56,420 nucleotides of DNA from an uncultured Actinomycetes bacterium. GTDB lineage: Bacteria; Actinomycetota; Thermoleophilia; RBG-16-64-13. The position numbers and the translations under genes are program-made. Shown here in pieces: positions 51,000-56,420 of the stretch. The stretch covers positions 1 through 56,420 of the forward strand of contig CAIQPS010000124.1 in NCBI GenBank assembly GCA_903873715.1, written 5' to 3'. The notes beneath the pieces were generated by a model that was not told the origin of the DNA, did not search any database, and worked only from the letters and a program-made list of their open reading frames with translations. Each line of letters opens with the position of its first letter. Within the stretch, counting starts at the first letter, position 1.

Positions 51000-53093
51000 A
51001 TGATGGGAACTCGGACCGTGGTCAGGACCACTTGCCAACTCTGGTGCGGCGCCGGCTGCGGCATGCTGGTGCATCTCGAGGACGGCGTGCCCGTGAGAGT
51101 CGAGGGGGACCCCGGTCATCCCGTCAACCATGGCGCGCTGTGCAGCAACGGCGCGGCTGCTCTCGAGTACCTCCAGAGCCCGTTGCGGCTGCAGTACCCG
51201 CTCAAGCGCGTGGGGCCACGCGGGGCAGGCGAGTGGGAGCGCGTCACCTGGGACGAGGCGCTCGACACGGTAGCGGCCCGGCTGTCGGAGACGCGCGACC
51301 GGTACTCGGCGGACTCGGTGGCCTTCATGCAGGGATGCGCCAAGGGCTACGGCGACAGCTGGCTCTCGCGCCTGGCCAATGCCTTCGGCTCGGCGAACAT
51401 CGCGTCCATGTCCTCCATCTGCTTCCACGCCCGCCTGCGCGGGATGCTCGCCACCTACGGCTTCTTCTCGCGGCCCGACATCGATAACTCTCCGCGGACG
51501 ATAGTGGCCTGGGGTGCCAACCTCACCGCGACGTCGGCCCCCGAGGGCAAGACCATCCTGGCGGCCAAAGACCGGGGCAGTTCGCTGGTGGTGGTGGACC
51601 CCGCGCCCACTCCGCTGGCCCGCGCTGCCGATCTGTGGGTGAAGCCGCGCCCCTCTTCGGACCTGGCGCTGGCCCTGGCCGCCATCAACGTGATCGTCTC
51701 CGAGTCGTTGTACGACAGGGACTTCGTGGCGTCGCACACGGTGGGGTTCGACCGACTGGCCGCGCATGTGGCCCCGTTCACTCCGGAGTGGGCGGCGCCG
51801 ATCACCTGGGTGCCCGCCGAGCAGATCGTGGCGGCGGCGAGGCTCATGGCCCAAGGGCCGGCCGTCATCTACTCCGGGAACGGCCAGGACAACAACATCA
51901 ACAACTACCAGTTCAACCGGGCGGCCTCCATCCTCAGGGCCCTCAGCGGCAGCCTGGACGTCCCGGGAGGCGAGATCGCCTGGACCTCGCCTGCGGTGGA
52001 GCCGGGCGGCTCGGCGCTGCTGCACCTGCGGGACCTCGTGCCGCTCGAGAGGCGCTACTCGCGGGTGGGCGCGGAGGAGGGTCTCCTGCCGGACTACTTC
52101 TCCGCCCTGCCGCAGAAGCTGGTAAAGGCGATGCTCACCGGCGATCCCTACCCGGTCCGCGCCGCGTACATCCAGGGCGGCAGCTTCCTGCACACCTACA
52201 GCAACGCGCTGGAGGTGAAGGCCGCTCTCGAGAGCCTGGACTTCCTGGCCGTGAGCGACTACTTCATGACCCCCACCGCCGCGCTGGCGGATATCGTCCT
52301 GCCGGTGTCGATGTTCCTGGAGATGGACAACGTGGCCAACGCCGAGTGCGCGCCGCTCGCCGGTGCCGTACGGAAGGTGGCTCAGGTCGGCGAATGCCGG
52401 TCCGACCTGGACATGATCAACGATCTGGGCCATCGTCTGGGCCTGGGCGAGCACTTCTGGTCATCGGAGCGCGAAGCGCTCGACCTGCTCGTGGCTCCTT
52501 CCGGGCTGACGTTCGAGGAGTTCGGCGCCGCCGGTCCGCTGACAGGGACCCGGGACTACGGCGCCTTCCTCGATTCGGGCTTCCCCACGGATTCCGGCAA
52601 GGTGGAACTGTACTCCCAGCGCCTCGCAGACTGGGGGTACGACCCGCTGCCCGTCTACCACGAGCCGCCCGAATCACCGCTGAGCGACCCCGAGGCCGCC
52701 GAAGAGTTCCCGCTGGTGCTCACCAACTCCAAGATCCCGGGGTACGTGCACTCCGGTGGACGGCAGATCCCGAGCCTTCGCAGGATCCACCCCGATCCCT
52801 TGGTGACGCTCAACAGGGACACGGCTCAAGCCGCGGGTATCGCGGCCGGGGACTGGGTGGACATCAGCACCCGGAGAGGCACCATCCGCCAGCGCGCGGT
52901 GCTCTCAGCCGACGTCGACCCCCGCGTGGTCATCGCGGAACACGGGTGGTATTTCCCGGAGGAGCCCGGCGACCTCGCGGGCTGGGACAGGGCCAACCTC
53001 AACATCCTCACCAGGAACGACCCACCCTACGGAAGAGAGCTGGGAACGGCCACCTTACGGGGTATGGTCTGCCGGATAGCCAAGGCGGACTGA
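51000..53093 (+). CDS. molybdopterin-dependent oxidoreductase (DMSO reductase family)
   Basis: A 697-residue enzyme of the DMSO reductase superfamily. The N-terminal Fe-S motif has the spacing C-x3-C-x3-C (TTCQLWCGAGCGM) and a fourth Cys in GALCSNG near residue 47. LQYPLKRVGPRGAGEWERVT is a standard family block. A Cys in ASMSSICFHARLRG falls where the active-site Mo/W ligand is expected. The MGD-binding C-terminal domain is at about 555-690 (ITNSKIPGYVHSGGRQIPSL-like region). By overall layout it resembles the acetylene hydratase / polysulfide reductase branch, but the Asp of acetylene hydratase is absent. ATG 51000 and 51003 both follow GGAGG. Substrate unknown. Confidence 0.85.
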   Translation: MMGTRTVVRTTCQLWCGAGCGMLVHLEDGVPVRVEGDPGHPVNHGALCSNGAAALEYLQSPLRLQYPLKRVGPRGAGEWERVTWDEALDTVAARLSETRDRYSADSVAFMQGCAKGYGDSWLSRLANAFGSANIASMSSICFHARLRGMLATYGFFSRPDIDNSPRTIVAWGANLTATSAPEGKTILAAKDRGSSLVVVDPAPTPLARAADLWVKPRPSSDLALALAAINVIVSESLYDRDFVASHTVGFDRLAAHVAPFTPEWAAPITWVPAEQIVAAARLMAQGPAVIYSGNGQDNNINNYQFNRAASILRALSGSLDVPGGEIAWTSPAVEPGGSALLHLRDLVPLERRYSRVGAEEGLLPDYFSALPQKLVKAMLTGDPYPVRAAYIQGGSFLHTYSNALEVKAALESLDFLAVSDYFMTPTAALADIVLPVSMFLEMDNVANAECAPLAGAVRKVAQVGECRSDLDMINDLGHRLGLGEHFWSSEREALDLLVAPSGLTFEEFGAAGPLTGTRDYGAFLDSGFPTDSGKVELYSQRLADWGYDPLPVYHEPPESPLSDPEAAEEFPLVLTNSKIPGYVHSGGRQIPSLRRIHPDPLVTLNRDTAQAAGIAAGDWVDISTRRGTIRQRAVLSADVDPRVVIAEHGWYFPEEPGDLAGWDRANLNILTRNDPPYGRELGTATLRGMVCRIAKAD

Positions 53094-53098
53094 GAGCG

Positions 53099-54832
53099 TC
53101 ACTGCCCGCCCCCGCCCGGCGGGACGATGCCGCCGCCCGGAGCGCCGGCCCCCGGAGCGCCGCCGCCCGGCCCCGGGAAGCCACCCGGACCGCCGCCGGG
53201 GCCTCCCGGTGGGCCCCCTATGCCCTGCACGCCGCCGTTGCCGCTCCCGTCGGAGCTCTTGGCCGGCTGCGCGCCGCTCAGTTGCGCGCTGATGGACGCG
53301 TCCCGCCCTGTGACGAAGGCCATCAGCCCGATGAACGTCCCTCCCATGGTCCTCATGCCGCCGGTCGAGGTGAGGTCCTCGGTGAGACCCTGCTCGAAAT
53401 CGGCGGTGGAGAAGAACTTCAGGTCGTCCCTCTGCACGTAGGGCCGGATGAGCGCGGCGATCTGGCCGATGCGCGCCTGCATCCGCGCGGCGGAGAACGG
53501 CCCGTCCACCAGTCGCTGCAGGTATCCGTGATACGCCGCCAGGTACTCCGGCTTGGCCAGGAGTTGCGCCACCAGCGGGTACTGGCTCGTCTTCCCTGAC
53601 GTCGGCTCGTCGATGTAGAAGCCGATGATCCGCTCCCGGCTGAGCCCGCCGTCGAACCCCCCGAAGATCATGTTGAGGTCCCAGGGGATGATGGAGAAGC
53701 GCCCGGACTGCTCGTAGAGGTAGTAGTTGTGACCCGAGCCGATGTAGTTGTCGAGATGCACCAGAGCGGTCGACACTGCCAGGAAGCGGAGACATTCGTC
53801 GACGTCGAGGACCCGCTCCAGTTGCTCGGCAGTCGTCGCCGCGGGGTCCTGGTTCAGGACGTCCAGGAGGGCGAACAGGGCGGAGTGGTCGGGCGAATCT
53901 TCGTTGGTCTTGAGCCCCACCGAGGTGAGCAGGTCGGAGGACCCCGCCATACCACCGAAGCCGCCGGGGAAACCGCCGAAGCCCGCACCGCCCGCCGCCG
54001 TGCCCGCGACCGTGGTGGTCGTCTCACGCCCCGGGATCCACCCGGCGTCGTCGCCCGCCCGGTCGATGATCTCGTCGAGGCCGCCGCCGCCCATGTTGAC
54101 GGCCAAGGTGGTCGAGGTGGCCGCACCGGCCGAGGAAGCCTGCGCCTCGGCGTCTTCCTTGGTCCAGCGTAGTGACCCGGAAGCGAGTTCCGGCTTGTAG
54201 AGATTCCCGCGCGCTTCGGTGAAGTGCTCTTGGAGGAAGCGGGCGTCCACCTGCTCCACCTGGGTGTAGACGCCCATGTGGGTATCGTTCACCCACAGAT
54301 CGACGAAGCAGCAGCGTGGCGTGGGCAGACCGGCCTCGGCCATCAGCTCGTATCCCAGGAACTCCTTCATCAACGTGGGATCGCTGAAGCCGTTGTTGTA
54401 GTTGAGCTTCTTGATGCCGTGATACGACCGGGCCGAGTTGAAGAAGTTCAGGTCCACCTTCAGGCTCACCCGCTTGCTGCCGGACATCACCACCTGCATC
54501 AGCGAACTGTTGCCCTTCGGCCGGACGGCCACGTCGGGCACCCGCTCGCCGTCTATCCAGATATCGGCCCGGTAATACTGCTCGGTGCCGGGGCTGGCTT
54601 TCAGGGTTTCCCAGTCCTTGGCCTTCATCAAGATGCGGACGGTCTGGACGCGATCGTCGGGGAACTGCCGGTCGTATCGTCCGGTGAGGGCCGTGCCGGT
54701 CTCGCCCGCGGCGTTCCCGGCGGCCAGGCCGGAGGCACACCCGGCTAAGAGAATGCCCGCCAGCGCCAGCGCGGCCACGGCGAACGCGGCGACGCAGACT
54801 ACTACCAAGGTCTGTGGGCAGCGGCGTCTCAT
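53099..54832 (-). CDS. CotH kinase-like lipoprotein with Gly/Pro-rich tail
   Basis: A 577-residue exported lipoprotein. The signal peptide ends at a lipobox (LLAGC, Cys32). Residues about 55-480 are a CotH-type atypical kinase fold, with VRPKGNSSLMQVVMSGSKRV (the phosphate-binding Lys region), HGIKKLNYNNGFSDPTLMKE, and IIPWDLNMIFGGFDGG, the metal-binding Asp-x-Asn motif. The last 60 residues are a Gly/Pro-rich tail similar in composition to the linker of the 21-2077 lipoprotein. CotH in Bacillus phosphorylates spore coat proteins; other bacterial members are extracellular and unstudied. The start ATG 54832 is chosen for its signal peptide. It is divergent from the serpin gene and convergent with the Mo enzyme. 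Confidence 0.83.
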   Translation of the reverse strand: MRRRCPQTLVVVCVAAFAVAALALAGILLAGCASGLAAGNAAGETGTALTGRYDRQFPDDRVQTVRILMKAKDWETLKASPGTEQYYRADIWIDGERVPDVAVRPKGNSSLMQVVMSGSKRVSLKVDLNFFNSARSYHGIKKLNYNNGFSDPTLMKEFLGYELMAEAGLPTPRCCFVDLWVNDTHMGVYTQVEQVDARFLQEHFTEARGNLYKPELASGSLRWTKEDAEAQASSAGAATSTTLAVNMGGGGLDEIIDRAGDDAGWIPGRETTTTVAGTAAGGAGFGGFPGGFGGMAGSSDLLTSVGLKTNEDSPDHSALFALLDVLNQDPAATTAEQLERVLDVDECLRFLAVSTALVHLDNYIGSGHNYYLYEQSGRFSIIPWDLNMIFGGFDGGLSRERIIGFYIDEPTSGKTSQYPLVAQLLAKPEYLAAYHGYLQRLVDGPFSAARMQARIGQIAALIRPYVQRDDLKFFSTADFEQGLTEDLTSTGGMRTMGGTFIGLMAFVTGRDASISAQLSGAQPAKSSDGSGNGGVQGIGGPPGGPGGGPGGFPGPGGGAPGAGAPGGGIVPPGGGGQ

Positions 54833-54987
54833 GTCCCGATAATGTGTATCACAGGCCGCTGCGGCGGTGCTGGACGCCGAGCCGCGCTCGGCTGCTTCCC
54901 GGGCGGGCAGGAACCCGTGGCTCCGAGCCGTCCGTCCCAAAAGCATGGTCCGGCCGGAGGGGCCGGCGCTCGTGGAGGAGGGGTGAC

Positions 54988-56379
54988 ATGCACAAAGGTC
55001 CCATCGTCTCGTTGATGGTCGTGGCCGTCCTGGCGCTGTCGCTCGCCGCCCTCGCCGGCTGCGGCGACTCGGGCCTCACGACCACCACGACCGGCGGCGG
55101 GAGCAACACGACCGACACCACCGCGGACGACACCACGAACAGCACGGTCTCCGACGGCGGAGTGCAGATGGCCGTCTCTCCCATCGCCCGGGTCACCGCC
55201 TCGGCTCCACGCGCGGACATCCTTTCGGTGTCCAAAGGGATGAACGCTTTCGGCACCGGCCTCTATGCCATCCTCACCAAGTCCGCCGGCAGCGGGAACG
55301 TCGTGTTCTCCCCGGCCAGCATCGAGATCGCCCTGGCCATGACCTACGCCGGGGCCAACGGCGACACAGCCGCGGAGATGGCCAAGGCGCTGCACTTCGC
55401 CCTGCAGGGCGACGCCCTCCACCAGGGCTTCAACTCCCTGGACTCACTGCTCGAGTCGAGGAACTGGCAGGGCAAGACCGAGGACGGCAAGGACGAGGGC
55501 GTGGTCCTCAAGACCGCGAACAGCCTGTGGGGCCATAAGGACCTGTCGTTCGAGAAGGTCTTCCTCGACACTCTGGCCAAGGACTACGGCGCGGGCATGC
55601 GCCTGGTGGACTATAAGACCGCGGCCGAAGACGCGCGGGTGGCCATCAACAAGTGGGTCGCGGACCAGACGAACGACAAGATCAAAGACCTCGTGCCGCA
55701 GGGCGCGCTGGACGACATGACCCGGCTGGTACTGGTGAACGCCGTCTATCTCGACGCCACCTGGGCCTCCCAGTTCGACAAGGCAGCCACCCACGACGGC
55801 GACTTCACCACCCTCGCGGGCCCCACGGTGACGGCATCGATGATGGCGCAAGAGGCCGCGTTCCGGTACGCCAAGGATGACGGCTGGCAGGCGGTTGAAC
55901 TGCCCTACGCCCACGACCAACTGGCGATGTTGCTGGTCGTCCCCGACCAGGGCCGCTTCGCAGAGGTGGAGGCGCGACTCGGGAGCGGCCTCCTCGACCG
56001 GGCCGCCGGCGCGCTGGCGGATGCCGGTGAGGTAGACCTGACCATGCCGAAGTTCAAGTTCCGCACCCAGGCGAGTCTGCCTGCCGCCCTGAAGGCCCTG
56101 GGCATGAGCAAGGCCTTCGATCCGCTGGCCGCCGACTTCTCCGGTATGACCACGCAGGAGCCCCTCTACATCAGTGACGTCATCCACGAGGCGTACATCG
56201 CCGTGGACGAGGAAGGTACCGAAGCCGCCGCGGCCACGGCGGTGGTGATGCGTACAGCCAGCGCGCCGGCGCAGACGGTCCAGCTGACCATCGACCGCCC
56301 GTTCCTCTTCGCCCTCCGCGACCTGGACACCGGTGCCGTGCTGTTCCTGGGCCGGGTCACCGACCCCACGGCCGCCTGA
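54988..56379 (+). CDS. lipoprotein serpin
   Basis: A 463-residue exported serpin. Residues 1-24 are a signal peptide with lipobox LAGC (Cys24), then a Thr-rich linker and a full serpin fold (about residues 80-463). Family blocks are NVVFSPASIEIALAMTYAGA, LVLVNAVYLDATWASQFDKA, LPYAHDQLAMLLVVPD and the C-terminal RPFLFALRDLDTGAVLFLG. The reactive-loop hinge EEGTEAAAATA is of the inhibitory type with small residues. By counting from the hinge as in alpha-1-antitrypsin, the P1-P1' bond is Ala-Ser, which suggests an elastase- or subtilisin-like target. ATG 54988 follows GGAGGAGGGG. Confidence 0.9.
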   Translation: MHKGPIVSLMVVAVLALSLAALAGCGDSGLTTTTTGGGSNTTDTTADDTTNSTVSDGGVQMAVSPIARVTASAPRADILSVSKGMNAFGTGLYAILTKSAGSGNVVFSPASIEIALAMTYAGANGDTAAEMAKALHFALQGDALHQGFNSLDSLLESRNWQGKTEDGKDEGVVLKTANSLWGHKDLSFEKVFLDTLAKDYGAGMRLVDYKTAAEDARVAINKWVADQTNDKIKDLVPQGALDDMTRLVLVNAVYLDATWASQFDKAATHDGDFTTLAGPTVTASMMAQEAAFRYAKDDGWQAVELPYAHDQLAMLLVVPDQGRFAEVEARLGSGLLDRAAGALADAGEVDLTMPKFKFRTQASLPAALKALGMSKAFDPLAADFSGMTTQEPLYISDVIHEAYIAVDEEGTEAAAATAVVMRTASAPAQTVQLTIDRPFLFALRDLDTGAVLFLGRVTDPTAA

Positions 56380-56420
56380 GACCACAGGCCGGGCCATGCG
56401 CCGTCGGCCGGATCGCGCCG

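Noticed and set aside
51000-53093. Acetylene hydratase
   Set aside because: Overall layout is similar, but the Fe-S Cys spacing differs and the catalytic Asp after the second cluster Cys is absent.

Overview
The window is about 56 kb of uniformly very G+C-rich DNA with strong Shine-Dalgarno sequences, frequent GTG starts, many 4-base stop/start overlaps, and a typical bacterial mix of short operons on both strands. No rRNA, tRNA, phage, transposase or CRISPR array was seen. Gene content points to a monoderm, probably actinobacterial organism from a deep or anaerobic lineage: cell-wall-binding repeat 2, NlpC/P60 and M23 wall enzymes, a LytR-CpsA-Psr protein, a menaquinone-type methyltransferase, several Fe-S and molybdopterin proteins, DUF763, DUF1847 and two DUF169 proteins. 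The lineage is an inference; no marker gene is present.

Layout. 21-5175: a frameshifted beta-helix-like lipoprotein, a glycosyltransferase with a small membrane protein, and an acyl-CoA synthetase. 5330-8839: MntP, a two-gene unit of an ERG4/ERG24 sterol-reductase homologue and an SDR, and a DUF169 protein. 8993-17328: DMT transporters, PlsC-like acyltransferase, AI-2E and YihY membrane proteins, nitroreductase, MoaE-like and DUF302 proteins, and a MenG-like methyltransferase. 17424-29655: DUF1847, a very large secreted papain-like protease, DUF763, a MalY/PatB aminotransferase, DUF2239, a metallo-hydrolase, flavodoxin, MFS transporter, aldo/keto reductase and RidA. 29824-33474: a complete bacterial non-homologous end-joining pair, Ku and LigD. 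33517-36957: an SDR, a DMT transporter and a heliorhodopsin. 37101-42533: two secreted wall enzymes (M23 and NlpC/P60). 42661-48404: Nudix hydrolase, an Fe-S / ferredoxin / 3beta-HSD-like operon, a Cys/Met PLP enzyme and a second DUF169 protein. 47970-56379: a DUF2089-led operon behind a large palindrome, LCP protein, molybdopterin oxidoreductase, CotH-like lipoprotein and a lipoprotein serpin.

How the genes connect. Three secreted enzymes (papain-like, M23, NlpC/P60) carry eight copies of one roughly 110-120 residue C-terminal module, so they probably share an extracellular anchoring or binding strategy. The serpin and CotH lipoproteins add to this surface set. Ku and LigD form a self-sufficient DNA repair unit. 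The reductase/SDR pair and the 3beta-HSD-like enzyme hint at processing of a polycyclic or isoprenoid lipid.

The strongest unexplained signal is a family of structured intergenic elements (5179-5282, 5912-5986, 29656-29733, 45668-45747, 47083-47159, plus a truncated copy at 45748-45784). Each has a 13-22 bp outer stem, unrelated in sequence between copies but always self-complementary, enclosing a conserved loop with a small TACY-capped hairpin. All 11 imperfect but pairable positions are G-U wobbles in one and the same element orientation, which indicates selection on an RNA. Other notable points are an uncharacterised leader with mutually exclusive hairpins before the NlpC/P60 gene, and a palindrome inside the heliorhodopsin promoter.
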